A stretch of 64,000 nucleotides of DNA from Alphaproteobacteria bacterium GWF2_58_20 (GTDB taxonomy: Bacteria > Pseudomonadota > Alphaproteobacteria > UBA1247): contig MEMB01000003.1 in the NCBI GenBank assembly GCA_001768735.1, forward strand, positions 1-64,000, in the 5' to 3' direction. Shown here in pieces: positions 1 through 8,530 of this stretch. Both the position numbers and the translations under genes were made by a program. Position 1 is the first letter of the stretch, and each line of letters begins with the position of its first letter. Below the pieces are notes generated by a model. It worked only from the letters and a program-made list of their open reading frames with translations. It did no database searches and was not told the DNA's origin.

Positions 1-236
<236 letters not shown>

Positions 237-265
237 AACCGCAACACAGACCTGACCGCCTGAAA

Positions 266-351
266 TGGTGGAGGGGGCAGGATTCGAACCTGCGTAGGCA
301 GTCGCCGGCAGATTTACAGTCTGCTGCCATTAACCACTCGGCCACCCCTCC
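266..351 (-). tRNA. tRNA-Tyr (anticodon GTA)
   Basis: On the minus strand the acceptor GGAGGGG pairs with CCCCTCC. The loop carries anticodon GTA (CTGTAAA), a long variable arm typical of class II tRNA-Tyr is present, the T-arm is GGTTCGAATCC, and CCA is encoded. It is the first of the tRNA-Tyr, tRNA-Gly, tuf series on this strand. Confidence 0.95.
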
Positions 352-489
352 GTGAATCGGTCATAACCCACGTCACGGAATGCGGACTTATCTTTTTTTT
401 TGCCTAGCTTGTCAACCGCCAAATATAAATTTTTTCCCAAAACCGTTTCCGGGCTTTCCTTAAATATGCAGTTGCGGCACAATGGATCC

Positions 490-1860
490 ATGAAAAAACG
501 TCCCTTTACCTCCCGCAAAGGCCCCGCGCATTCGCAAGCCACCCCGGGATCCCGCCCCAGAAAACCTTTCAAATCCAGCCCGGAAAATGATTCCGAAGCC
601 AAAACCAGCCCCCAGCGCCGTCCCTTCCGGGGCATGGGCAGCACCAGCAAAGCTGGCAAGTTCCCCCCACGGTTCAACCGGGAAGGGGCACCAACGGAAT
701 CCGCATCCCCCCGTCCGGCCCGCAAGCCTTTCCGCCGCGACGAGGACGCCTCGGCCCCGACCCGCAGTTTCCGCGATGATGGCCGCAAACCCACCCGGCG
801 CACTGATTCCCCTTATGCCGGTGCAAAACCGCGTGCCCGTTTTTCCGAAGACGCCGCGCCCCGCAAGCCTTTCCACCGCGACGAGGACACCTCGGCCCCG
901 ACCCGCAGTTTCCGCGATGGTGGCCGCAAACCCACCCGGCGCAGTGATTCCCCCTATGCCGGCGCAAAACCGCGTTCCCGTTTTTCCGAAGACGCCGCGC
1001 CCCGCAAATCCTTCCGTGATGACCGTGCGCCACGTCGCCGTTTTCCTGATGAAGCACCACCAGCACCAAGAGTCAGTGTCCCACCGGTTCACAAGCCGGC
1101 AGCACCGTCCCTGCCCGAGATTCGCCAACCCTATCTTTATGGCATTCACGCCGCCACCGCTGCCTGGCGCAACCCGCGCCGCACCTGCCGCCGCATCCTC
1201 ATCACCGACAATGCCCTGCCATCCTTGCGCATCGCCCTTCAGGATGCGGAACAGGCAAACATTGCACGGCCAGAGATCGAGATTGTGACCAAGGAGATTC
1301 TTGACGCCCTCCTCCCCAAAGGCAGCGTCCACCAAGGCATCCTGCTTGAGGTGGAACCCTTGCCGGAAATCGACATCCCAACCCTGTGCAGCAAGCTGGA
1401 TGCCGAAACCGATGCCACTGTCATGGTCCTCGACCAGGTAACCGATCCACACAACATTGGTGCCATCCTGCGTTCCTGTGCGGTGTTTGGCGCCAAGGCG
1501 CTGATCGTTTCCCGCCACAATGCCCCGGAAATCTCGGCCCTCATTGCCAAGACCGCGACCGGTGCCGCAGAACATGTGCCGGTAATCCGCGTTTCCAACA
1601 TCACCCGCGCCCTGGAAGACCTGGCCGAAGGTGGTTTCTGGCGCGTTGGGCTTGATGAACATGCCGACAAGCCGCTTTCCGGCATTCCCCTTGCCGGGAA
1701 GATCGCCATTGTCATGGGATCGGAAGGCAATGGCATGCGCAAGCTCACACGCGAGAATTGCGACCACATTGCCCTGCTACCCTCATCCGGGCCACTCCTC
1801 AGCCTGAATGTTTCCAATGCCGCCGCCATTGCCCTTTACGAAGTGCAGCGGCAAAAATAA
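490..1860 (+). CDS. rlmB: SpoU-family 23S rRNA 2'-O-methyltransferase (RlmB-like) with a long basic N-terminal extension
   Basis: Transfers a methyl group from SAM to a ribose 2'-OH of rRNA (G2251 for RlmB). The C-terminal half carries the three SpoU motifs: DPHNIGAILRSCAVFGA (motif 1), IVMGSEGNGM (motif 2) and LSLNVSNAAAIALYE (motif 3). An L30e-like substrate-binding region (YGIHAATAAWRNPRRTCRRI) precedes them. The first ~200 residues are a low-complexity Arg/Lys/Pro/Ser tail with two tandem 47-residue units, absent from typical ~250-residue RlmB, making this protein 456 aa. The chosen start (MKKRPFTSRKG) opens the basic tail; an in-frame ATG at 400 gives 30 more residues but reads through a likely promoter. 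The tail may aid binding to rRNA (inference). RlmB versus another SpoU member cannot be fully separated. Confidence 0.85.
   Translation: MKKRPFTSRKGPAHSQATPGSRPRKPFKSSPENDSEAKTSPQRRPFRGMGSTSKAGKFPPRFNREGAPTESASPRPARKPFRRDEDASAPTRSFRDDGRKPTRRTDSPYAGAKPRARFSEDAAPRKPFHRDEDTSAPTRSFRDGGRKPTRRSDSPYAGAKPRSRFSEDAAPRKSFRDDRAPRRRFPDEAPPAPRVSVPPVHKPAAPSLPEIRQPYLYGIHAATAAWRNPRRTCRRILITDNALPSLRIALQDAEQANIARPEIEIVTKEILDALLPKGSVHQGILLEVEPLPEIDIPTLCSKLDAETDATVMVLDQVTDPHNIGAILRSCAVFGAKALIVSRHNAPEISALIAKTATGAAEHVPVIRVSNITRALEDLAEGGFWRVGLDEHADKPLSGIPLAGKIAIVMGSEGNGMRKLTRENCDHIALLPSSGPLLSLNVSNAAAIALYEVQRQK
721..1002 (+). repeat. Tandem 141-bp in-frame repeat inside rlmB
   Basis: Two adjacent 141-bp units (721-861 and 862-1002) encode RKPFRRDEDASAPTRSFRDD... 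and RKPFHRDEDTSAPTRSFRDG..., nearly identical 47-residue units ending in FSEDAAP. A truncated third unit (RKSFRDD) begins at 1003. High DNA identity indicates a recent in-frame duplication. Confidence 0.9.
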
Positions 1861-1878
1861 GTCTTGTCCATCCCATGA

Positions 1879-1912
1879 AAAACGGGCGTCCCCAAAAGGA
1901 CGCCCGTTTTGC
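1879..1912 (+). terminator. Intrinsic terminator after rlmB
   Basis: AAACGGGCGTCC pairs with GGACGCCCGTTT around a CCAAAA loop, followed by T-rich sequence. It lies 18 bases after the rlmB stop. The A-run on the left lets it also work for the convergent pheT transcript. Confidence 0.85.
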
Positions 1913-2007
1913 TTTCCCGAAACATGCCCCGTCAATCCGGATCGGCATAAATACCATCCGGCGCCACCTGTCCCGCCAGTGTCAGCGGGCCGGACGCATC
2001 AGGGCCA

Positions 2008-4401
2008 CTACCCGCGCAGGGTTGCCCCGGCCGCTTGCGCCGCAGCCACAACCTTGACGGAGAAGCCTTCAATCTCGGCATCGGACAGGGTATGGTCCAA
2101 CGGCTGGAGGACAACGGAAACCGCCAAGGATTTCCGTCCTTCTCCCACGCCCGGCCCCACATAAATGTCAAACACGGAAACGTCAGACACCAGCGTTTTG
2201 TCCACACCACGAATCGCCCTGATCAGCTTCCCGGCTTCCATTCCCGCATCCATGACGAACGCGAAATCACGCCGCACGGGCTGGAAGGAGGACAGGTGCA
2301 ACATGGGGCGCGCCGTTCCCTTGCGCCTGGGCTGGGGAAGACGGGAAAGCACCACTTCAAACGCCACAATACGCCCCTTGATTCCCAGCGTTTCAAGAAC
2401 CCCTGGATGCAGTTCGCCAAACCAGCCAACCACCTTGGCACCCTGACGCAAGCAGCCGGACCGCCCCGGATGGAACCAGGCCGGCGCATCCGTCGTCACC
2501 TGCACGGACTGTTCCGACATGCCTGCCGCTTCCAGAACCGCAAGCGCATCCGCCTTTGCATCAAACACATCCACCGGACGCGCCCTGGAATCCCAACTCC
2601 GGGAAACCGCAAGGCCGGCACGCACGCCAGCGGCTACGGTTTCCTGGCCCTCCGGCTCGGCACTATGAAAAATCGGCCCAACCTCGAACAGGGCCACATC
2701 CGGCCATCCGCGATCAGCATTGCGGCCGGCGGCCATGAGCAGGTTGCCAATGCCTGACGGACGCATGGTCGTCAGGTCGGAACTGATGGGATTGAGGATC
2801 TCAAGCCCCGCATCCGTATGACCAAAAAGCCCCGCCACCTTGTGGGGCTGAAAGGACCATGTCACCGATTCCATCATGCCGCGCGCTGCCAGGAGACGCT
2901 TGGCGGCCATAACCACTTTTTGCGCCTGCGAAGCCGCCGGGCGGGTGACCGATTCTTCCCGTAGCAGGGATACGGATGGAATCTTGTCATACCCATGAAT
3001 GCGCAGAACTTCTTCAACAATGTCAGCCTCGCCGGCAATGTCGGGACGCCAGGCTGGAACGGCAATCTGCAGGCTGCCATCCGGATTTTCCGCCGGGCCA
3101 AACCCCAGCCCTTCCAGAATGCGTTTCTGTTCGGCCAGGGGAACGGCAAGACCGCCCAGGGTCTCCACCCGCGAGGGACGATAGGATACGCTGCGGAACA
3201 GGTCCGGCATTTCACCAGCCATCACCACATCGCTCGGCGCGCCGCCACACATCTCCAGAACCATCCGGGTGGCAATCTCCATGGCACGTCCCATGAAGGC
3301 CATGTCCACCACACGTTCAAACCGGTAACGCGCATCACTTTCAATGCCCAGCCGTCGCCCGGCCGCCGCAATGGCAATCGGGTCGAACATGGCGCATTCC
3401 AGGAACACGTCCGTTGTGGCTTCGCTGCAGCCTGTTGGCACGCCGCCCATGATGCCACCCAGGGATTGTACTCCGGCATCATCGGCAATCACAACTGCGC
3501 CGGCCCCCAGTTCATAGGTTTTTTCGTCCAGCGCCAGAAGGCTTTCCCCTTCCCGCGAAAGACGCACCTCAAGATGGCCGGAAAGCTTGCCAATATCGAA
3601 CACATGCATCGGGCGGGCAAGATCGAAACACAGGTAGTTTGTAATGTCCACCAGAGCCGAGATTGGACGCAAGCCGATGGCATGCAGGCGGTCCTGCAGC
3701 CAGCGCGGGCTTGGACCATTCTTCACGCCGCGAATGGTGCGCCCCATGAAGCAGGGACAACCTTCCATCGCCTCCGGCGCAATCGAAATCGAAACCGGGC
3801 TGGAAAATGTCCCCGGAACCGGATCATCCTTCAGCGGCTTCAAATGCCCCTTCCCAGACGCCACCAGGTCACGGGCAATCCCGCGAACTCCGGCGCAATC
3901 GCCCCGGTTGGGGGTCAGGTTCACATGCAGGACGGGATCCGACAATCCGGCATATTCCGCAAACGACACACCCACGGGTGCATCCGCCGGCAGTTCGATG
4001 ATGCCCTCATGGGAATCGGACAGTTGGAGTTCCCGCTCGGAACACATCATCCCCTGGGATTCAACGCCGCGGATTTCGCACGTCTTCAATGGCTGCCCCG
4101 AATCGGGAATGACCGTGCCGATATGCGCAAAAACCACGCGAATTCCCGCACGTACGTTGGGAGCGCCACAAACCACCTGGAACACGCCGACCCCCGTGGA
4201 CACCTTGCACAGCGACAGCTTGTCGGCATTGGGATGCCGACCACATTCCAGGACTTCGGCAATCACGAATGGCGCCAAGGCCTTGGACTTGTCTTCAATG
4301 TCTTCGACCTCAAGCCCCGCCATGGTGAGCGTGTGGGCAATATCCTCAAGCGCCGCATCGGTTTCGATATGGTCCTTGAGCCAGGAAAGGGTGAACTTCA
4401 T
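2008..4401 (-). CDS. pheT: Phenylalanine--tRNA ligase beta subunit
   Basis: The beta chain of the (alpha-beta)2 enzyme that charges tRNA-Phe. Its 797 aa match the usual bacterial length. In order it shows the N-terminal tRNA-binding OB domain (FVIAEVLECGRHPNADKLSLCKVSTG, about residues 45-70), the B3/B4 editing domain (residues ~200-370, with GPSPRWLQDRLHAIGLRPIS), the B5 domain (FRSVSYRPSRVETLGG), a catalytic-like core (~480-680), and a C-terminal ferredoxin-fold anticodon-binding domain (SSFQPVRRDFAFV, ~700-797). It follows pheS by 17 bases on the same strand, so the subunits are co-expressed. The start MKFTLSWLKDHIETDAALE is the standard one. Confidence 0.97.
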   Translation of the reverse strand: MKFTLSWLKDHIETDAALEDIAHTLTMAGLEVEDIEDKSKALAPFVIAEVLECGRHPNADKLSLCKVSTGVGVFQVVCGAPNVRAGIRVVFAHIGTVIPDSGQPLKTCEIRGVESQGMMCSERELQLSDSHEGIIELPADAPVGVSFAEYAGLSDPVLHVNLTPNRGDCAGVRGIARDLVASGKGHLKPLKDDPVPGTFSSPVSISIAPEAMEGCPCFMGRTIRGVKNGPSPRWLQDRLHAIGLRPISALVDITNYLCFDLARPMHVFDIGKLSGHLEVRLSREGESLLALDEKTYELGAGAVVIADDAGVQSLGGIMGGVPTGCSEATTDVFLECAMFDPIAIAAAGRRLGIESDARYRFERVVDMAFMGRAMEIATRMVLEMCGGAPSDVVMAGEMPDLFRSVSYRPSRVETLGGLAVPLAEQKRILEGLGFGPAENPDGSLQIAVPAWRPDIAGEADIVEEVLRIHGYDKIPSVSLLREESVTRPAASQAQKVVMAAKRLLAARGMMESVTWSFQPHKVAGLFGHTDAGLEILNPISSDLTTMRPSGIGNLLMAAGRNADRGWPDVALFEVGPIFHSAEPEGQETVAAGVRAGLAVSRSWDSRARPVDVFDAKADALAVLEAAGMSEQSVQVTTDAPAWFHPGRSGCLRQGAKVVGWFGELHPGVLETLGIKGRIVAFEVVLSRLPQPRRKGTARPMLHLSSFQPVRRDFAFVMDAGMEAGKLIRAIRGVDKTLVSDVSVFDIYVGPGVGEGRKSLAVSVVLQPLDHTLSDAEIEGFSVKVVAAAQAAGATLRG

Positions 4402-4418
4402 CGCATGTTCTCCTTACA

Positions 4419-5495
4419 TCAACCGGATATGCCCAGCGCGACATTCGGAATGTCGAGCGGAACGAAACCATAATGTTTCAGCCAGCGCAGATCGCATTCA
4501 AAGAAGGTCCGCAGGTCAGGAATGCCATATTTCAGCATGGCCAGGCGCTCCAGCCCCATGCCCAGCGCAAAACCCTGGTAACGGTTCGGATCAATCCCGC
4601 CATATTGCAGGACTTTGGCGTTGACCATGCCACAGCCCATGACTTCCAGCCAGTCGCCACCAGCGCCAAGCTTCAACTCCCCATTCTTGCGGGAACAGCC
4701 AATATCCACCTCGGCCGAAGGTTCGGTGAACGGGAAGAAACTGGGACGGAACCGCACCGGCAAGTCGGAAATGCCAAAGAAGGCCCGCAGGAAATCCATG
4801 ATGCAGCCCTTGAGCTGCGCCATGGTCACGCTTTCATCGATCCACAGCGCCTCGCACTGGCTGAACATCGGCGCGTGCGTGGCATCACTGTCATAGCGGT
4901 AGGTGCGTCCGGGACAAATCACCCGCAAGGGCGGCTGGCTCTGTTCCATGGTACGTACCTGAACTGGGGAGGTATGGGTACGCAGGACCTTGGGCTTGCC
5001 ATCCGCACCCGGCGGCATGAAGAAGGTGGCCTGCATCTGGCGGGCCGGATGATCGGCCGGAATGTTGAGCGCCTCGAAATTGTGGAAATCATCCTCAATG
5101 TCTGGCCCTTCCGCCACAGAAAACCCCATCTCGGCAAAAATGGCCATGACCTCTTCCGTCGCCTGCGTCAACGGATGGATGCGGCCCGCAGTTTCCGGAC
5201 GCACCGGCAGCGAGATGTCCATCTTCTCCCCCGCAAGCCGGGCGGCCATGGCAGCCTGCCGCAGGTCATCCGTCCGCATGTCCAGCGCTTCCGAAACCCT
5301 GTCCTTGGCAACATTGAGAGCCTGGCCTGCCACCTTGCGGGCCTCGCCATCCATGCCGCCCAAAGTTTTCATGAGCCCTGTGAGGCTGCCTTTCTTGCCC
5401 AGCGCCGCAACGCGGATTTCTTCAAGCGCCGCCATGTCGGCCGCGCCTGCAATCCCTTTCAGGATATCCTCGACAAGCTGTTCCAGATTGTCCAT
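4419..5495 (-). CDS. pheS: Phenylalanine--tRNA ligase alpha subunit
   Basis: Catalytic subunit of phenylalanyl-tRNA synthetase (Phe + ATP + tRNA-Phe). Class II motifs are visible: HPARQMQATFF (motif 1 region), VRTMEQSQPPLRVICPGRTYRYD (motif 2) and GFALGMGLERLAMLKYGI (motif 3). The N-terminal ~80 residues form the coiled-coil arm that contacts tRNA. Length is 358 aa, normal for alphaproteobacteria. It lies 83 bases downstream of rplT, with a hairpin between them (5507-5552), and immediately upstream of pheT. Confidence 0.97.
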   Translation of the reverse strand: MDNLEQLVEDILKGIAGAADMAALEEIRVAALGKKGSLTGLMKTLGGMDGEARKVAGQALNVAKDRVSEALDMRTDDLRQAAMAARLAGEKMDISLPVRPETAGRIHPLTQATEEVMAIFAEMGFSVAEGPDIEDDFHNFEALNIPADHPARQMQATFFMPPGADGKPKVLRTHTSPVQVRTMEQSQPPLRVICPGRTYRYDSDATHAPMFSQCEALWIDESVTMAQLKGCIMDFLRAFFGISDLPVRFRPSFFPFTEPSAEVDIGCSRKNGELKLGAGGDWLEVMGCGMVNAKVLQYGGIDPNRYQGFALGMGLERLAMLKYGIPDLRTFFECDLRWLKHYGFVPLDIPNVALGISG

Positions 5496-5506
5496 GTCAT
5501 TTTCCC

Positions 5507-5552
5507 CAAAAAAACAAAATCAGGGGATCCGGTTCAAGCCCGTATCCCCTGA
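5507..5552 (-). terminator. Hairpin with U-tract between rplT and pheS
   Basis: On the minus strand TCAGGGGAT pairs with ATCCCCTGA, followed directly by a T-rich run (TTTTGTTTTTTT). It sits between the rplT stop and pheS. It can end the rpmI-rplT transcript or act as an attenuator ahead of pheST; no leader peptide rich in Phe codons was recognised in the short gap. Confidence 0.75.
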
Positions 5553-5578
5553 TCGCTGACTTCAAGAATTTTGTGTTT

Positions 5579-5944
5579 TTACACAGCGCTGTCGAGAACG
5601 GCCTGAACCTTTTCCACCAGCGCCTTAAAAGCCACCGGTTCCCGCGCCGCCATTTCAGCGAGAATCTTGCGGTCGAGCAGCATGCCGGACTTCTTCATCC
5701 CCGACATGAACTCGGAATAGGTCAGTCCATATTCACGCACGCCGGCGTTGATGCGCTGGATCCACAAAGTGCGGAAGTTGCGGCGCTTGACGCGACGATC
5801 CCGATACGCATACTGCAGGCCCTTTTCGACCTTTTCAATCGCGATGCGGAATGATGTGCTACTGCGATCCCTGTAACCCTTTGCGAGCTTGAGGATCTTC
5901 TTGTGACGGGGGTGGTTGATCGTGCCCCTTTTAACGCGTGCCAT
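5579..5944 (-). CDS. rplT: 50S ribosomal protein L20
   Basis: L20 binds 23S rRNA early in assembly of the large subunit. The sequence [20 protein letters not shown], then AKGYRDRSS and [21 protein letters not shown], is typical, and the length of 121 aa is standard. It follows rpmI by 12 bases. In many bacteria infC precedes rpmI; here infC is not adjacent and a small membrane protein occupies that position instead. Confidence 0.97.
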   Translation of the reverse strand: MARVKRGTINHPRHKKILKLAKGYRDRSSTSFRIAIEKVEKGLQYAYRDRRVKRRNFRTLWIQRINAGVREYGLTYSEFMSGMKKSGMLLDRKILAEMAAREPVAFKALVEKVQAVLDSAV

Positions 5945-5956
5945 GCTACTTTCTCC

Positions 5957-6160
5957 TTACACCGAGTACGGAAGCCAATGCTTCTTGACGCGATTGGCCT
6001 GGCCTTCCTGCAAAACAAGTTCCTTGCAAGCGTTGCGCTTGGCTTCGGTCGATTTGCTGACAAGGCGGTGACGGTGATGGCCAGCCTGGCACTTCACCTT
6101 TCCATTGGGTGTAACAGAGAAGCGCTTCTTTGCTCCGCTGTGGCTCTTGAGCTTCGGCAT
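5957..6160 (-). CDS. rpmI: 50S ribosomal protein L35
   Basis: A 67-residue basic protein beginning MPKLKSHSGAKKRFSVTPNG, with KCQAGHHRHRLVSKS, the L35 signature. It is part of the large ribosomal subunit and is the first gene of the rpmI-rplT pair on the minus strand. A longer in-frame start at 6206 exists but adds residues unlike L35. Confidence 0.96.
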   Translation of the reverse strand: MPKLKSHSGAKKRFSVTPNGKVKCQAGHHRHRLVSKSTEAKRNACKELVLQEGQANRVKKHWLPYSV

Positions 6161-6289
6161 TTTTCATCCTTTCAATCAAAGGGTTGCAATGCAAGTGGCT
6201 GGGCAATGCCTAGTGGCCTCACCACTCCGTTCAAAACTTTGGCTGGGGCGGCTTATACCCGCTGCCATTCCCCAGCGCAAGCAAAATCA

Positions 6290-6832
6290 TCACATTGTCA
6301 TGCCTATGTCGCGCGAGGTCAAGGTAAAGAAAAGGAAGCCATAAGAAACCAGGCGGGCCAGAAGCATGGCCTTCCAGGTTTCCAGCCGCTGGCCCTTGGG
6401 CATGGCCAGCACCACGAGAGGCCATTCAAGCACCATGCCGATCAGCATGTAGAAAACAAAATAAAGCCGCGCCCAGCCCATCACAACGGCGTTGACGGAG
6501 ACCACATCCATCCCAGGCACCAGCGTAAAATCCCGCAACGTATGAGACAGCCCCATGCCGGCGGCCAGTCCCGCCACTTTTGCAAACACGGGAGAGATCA
6601 CACCCTCCCCCATTCCCTGCACGGAAGCGCCAAGGAAAGCGCCCGCCAGCGCCAAAACAATGAAATAACTGGCATAGCGCGCCACAATCACCAGCAGGGC
6701 CATGTTGCCGATGACCCGCTCCTTTTCACGAATGAACCGCGCAAGAAACAACACCAGAACCTCAATCCCGGCAAGATAGGCCAGGGACGCATATTCCCCA
6801 GCCAGGTAACGGGCCGCATAAGACATTCCCAT
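6290..6832 (-). CDS. Small multi-pass membrane protein of unknown function
   Basis: Function not recognised. The 180 residues contain about five hydrophobic stretches (ASLAYLAGIEVLVLFLARFI, MALLVIVARYASYFIVLALAGAFL, VFAKVAGLAAGMGLS, MGWARLYFVFYMLIGMVLEWPLVVLA, LLARLVSYGFLFFTL), consistent with an inner-membrane protein. The start MGMSYAARYLAGEY is favoured because GGAG lies eight bases upstream; an ATG at 6856 lacks a ribosome binding site. It is divergent from the ABC transporter operon that starts at 6942, so the 110-base gap between them holds both promoters. It may be linked to that exporter, but this is only positional. Confidence 0.65.
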   Translation of the reverse strand: MGMSYAARYLAGEYASLAYLAGIEVLVLFLARFIREKERVIGNMALLVIVARYASYFIVLALAGAFLGASVQGMGEGVISPVFAKVAGLAAGMGLSHTLRDFTLVPGMDVVSVNAVVMGWARLYFVFYMLIGMVLEWPLVVLAMPKGQRLETWKAMLLARLVSYGFLFFTLTSRDIGMTM

Positions 6833-6941
6833 AAGGTTTCTCCAATTAAAAGACATCTGGATACCCGGGATTTAGCCGATTTTTTGTTCTTGCGAAAGTC
6901 CTTTGTGGACAGGGCGCAAAGACCTCCTTATTAAAAGGGGC

Positions 6942-7688
6942 ATGAAAAACGTCATCGCCGTTGAAAACCTGTTCAAATCCTATGGCAGCGTCCAGGCTGT
7001 CAGTGGCATCACATTTTCGGTTCCCAAAGGACAGACCGTTGGCCTGCTTGGCGGCAACGGTGCCGGGAAAACCACCACCATCGCCATGCTGCTTGGCCTG
7101 CTCCTGCCCACCTCCGGACGAATCGAAATCCTGGGCCAGGACATGTCCGACCAGCGCTGGAAAGTACTGCCACGCATGAATTTCTCCTCACCTTATGTGG
7201 ATCTTCCCCATCGGCTGACCATTTATGAAAACCTGTCGGTTTATGCGCGCCTTTATGGCATCCGCAACATCCGCAAGCGTGTGGAAGACCTGGCCGAAAC
7301 CCTTGAGCTGACCGACCTCCTCAAGCGCCCTGTCGGCAAACTGTCCTCCGGACAAACCACCCGCGTGGCCCTGGCAAAATCGCTCCTGAATGATCCAGAC
7401 CTTTTGCTGCTGGATGAACCCACCGCCTCGCTTGACCCGGAAACCGCCGACCGCATCCGCACCCATCTGGCCGACTGGCGCAACCGAACCGGAGCCACCA
7501 TCCTGCTGGCCTCGCACAACATGGGCGAGGTGGAGCGCATGTGCGATCATGTCCTGATGATGAAAAAAGGCAAAATCGTTGACAGGGGCTCCCCCGGGGA
7601 ACTGATTGAAAAACACGGGCGAAAAAACATGGAAGAAGTTTTCCTCACCATCGCCCGCCAGAATGATGCCACGGAGCCTCGCCCATGA
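6942..7688 (+). CDS. ABC transporter ATP-binding protein (ABC-2 exporter type)
   Basis: Cytoplasmic ATPase that drives a membrane exporter. Walker A is GGNGAGKTTT (~residues 36-45), the signature loop is LSSGQTTRVALAKSLL, Walker B is LLLLDEPTASLDPETA, and the H-loop is ILLASHNMGEVERMCDHV. The signature glycine context (SSGQ) is standard. At 248 aa it has a single nucleotide-binding domain like DrrA/CcmA-type exporters. ATG at 6942 is preferred over an upstream in-frame start because AAAGGGG precedes it. The stop overlaps the permease gene (ATGA), so translation is coupled. The substrate is unknown. Confidence 0.9.
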   Translation: MKNVIAVENLFKSYGSVQAVSGITFSVPKGQTVGLLGGNGAGKTTTIAMLLGLLLPTSGRIEILGQDMSDQRWKVLPRMNFSSPYVDLPHRLTIYENLSVYARLYGIRNIRKRVEDLAETLELTDLLKRPVGKLSSGQTTRVALAKSLLNDPDLLLLDEPTASLDPETADRIRTHLADWRNRTGATILLASHNMGEVERMCDHVLMMKKGKIVDRGSPGELIEKHGRKNMEEVFLTIARQNDATEPRP

Positions 7689-8500
7689 TCCGCCACCTCA
7701 TCACCGCCTTTTCCCCAAACCGCATCTGGGCCATGGTGCTGCGTTACTGGTACCTCATCCGCTCGTCCCTGCCCCGCATGATCGAGCTGGTTTACTGGCC
7801 TTTCATGCAAATGCTCATCTGGGGTTTCATGAGCCAGTTCCTGCGGGGACATGATTCCTTCATGGCCAAGGCCAGCTCCACCCTGCTGGCCGCCGTCATG
7901 CTCTGGGACCTGCTTTACCGTAGCCAGATCGGCATGTCCGTCTCTTTCCTTGAAGAAGTCTGGTCACGCAACCTGGCCCAGATCTTCATCAGCCCCCTGC
8001 GCCCGTTTGAATGGCTGATATCGCTCATGATCACCAGCCTTATCCGCACCCTGATCAGTGCCATCCCCATCTTCCTGCTCGCCGCCCTCTTCTTTGGTTT
8101 CCGTGTCTGGGACCTGGGCTGGCCCGTCCTTGCCTTCTGGGTCAACCTCACTCTCATGGCGTGGAGCATCTCGCTTTTAAACATTGGTATCATCCTGCGG
8201 GCAGGACAGGGCGCGGAAAGTCTTACCTGGGCGCTCACCTTCATGATTGTGCCAATTTCCGCCATCTATTACCCGGTTTCCACCCTGCCCTACTGGCTAC
8301 ACCCCCTGGCGTGGAGCCTGCCTTCCACTCATGTTTTTGAAGGCCTGCGCGCCCTCATGTTCGACGGCGTCTTCCGCACGGATCTGGCGATCAGCGCCCT
8401 CTTGCTCAATGTGCTTTACATGGTTCTGGGGTTTGTCTTTTTCTTCTGGTGTTTTGCCGCAGCCCGCCGCAACGGACAGCTGTTCCGGCAAGGGGAATAG
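7685..8500 (+). CDS. ABC-2 type transporter permease
   Basis: Inner-membrane half of the exporter whose ATPase precedes it with a four-base overlap. The 271-residue protein has an amphipathic N-terminus (MIRHLITAFSPNRIWAMVLRYWYLIRSSLPRMIELVYWPF) and about six membrane helices, ending in LLLNVLYMVLGFVFFFWCFAAARRNG, the ABC-2 membrane fold used by polyketide, polysaccharide or drug exporters. SAIYYPVSTLPYWLHPLAWSLPSTHVFEGLR matches the conserved motif before the last helix. The substrate cannot be told. Confidence 0.88.
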   Translation: MIRHLITAFSPNRIWAMVLRYWYLIRSSLPRMIELVYWPFMQMLIWGFMSQFLRGHDSFMAKASSTLLAAVMLWDLLYRSQIGMSVSFLEEVWSRNLAQIFISPLRPFEWLISLMITSLIRTLISAIPIFLLAALFFGFRVWDLGWPVLAFWVNLTLMAWSISLLNIGIILRAGQGAESLTWALTFMIVPISAIYYPVSTLPYWLHPLAWSLPSTHVFEGLRALMFDGVFRTDLAISALLLNVLYMVLGFVFFFWCFAAARRNGQLFRQGE

Positions 8501-8530
8501 CAAACCAGACCGAACGCTCAGGGCCTCATT

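Noticed and set aside
460-1767. A 435-codon minus-strand open frame and 587-1288 plus-strand frame over rlmB
   Set aside because: Both mirror the repetitive basic tail and SpoU region of rlmB and match nothing else.
2995-4473. A 492-codon plus-strand frame opposite pheT
   Set aside because: Antisense shadow of the conserved synthetase gene.
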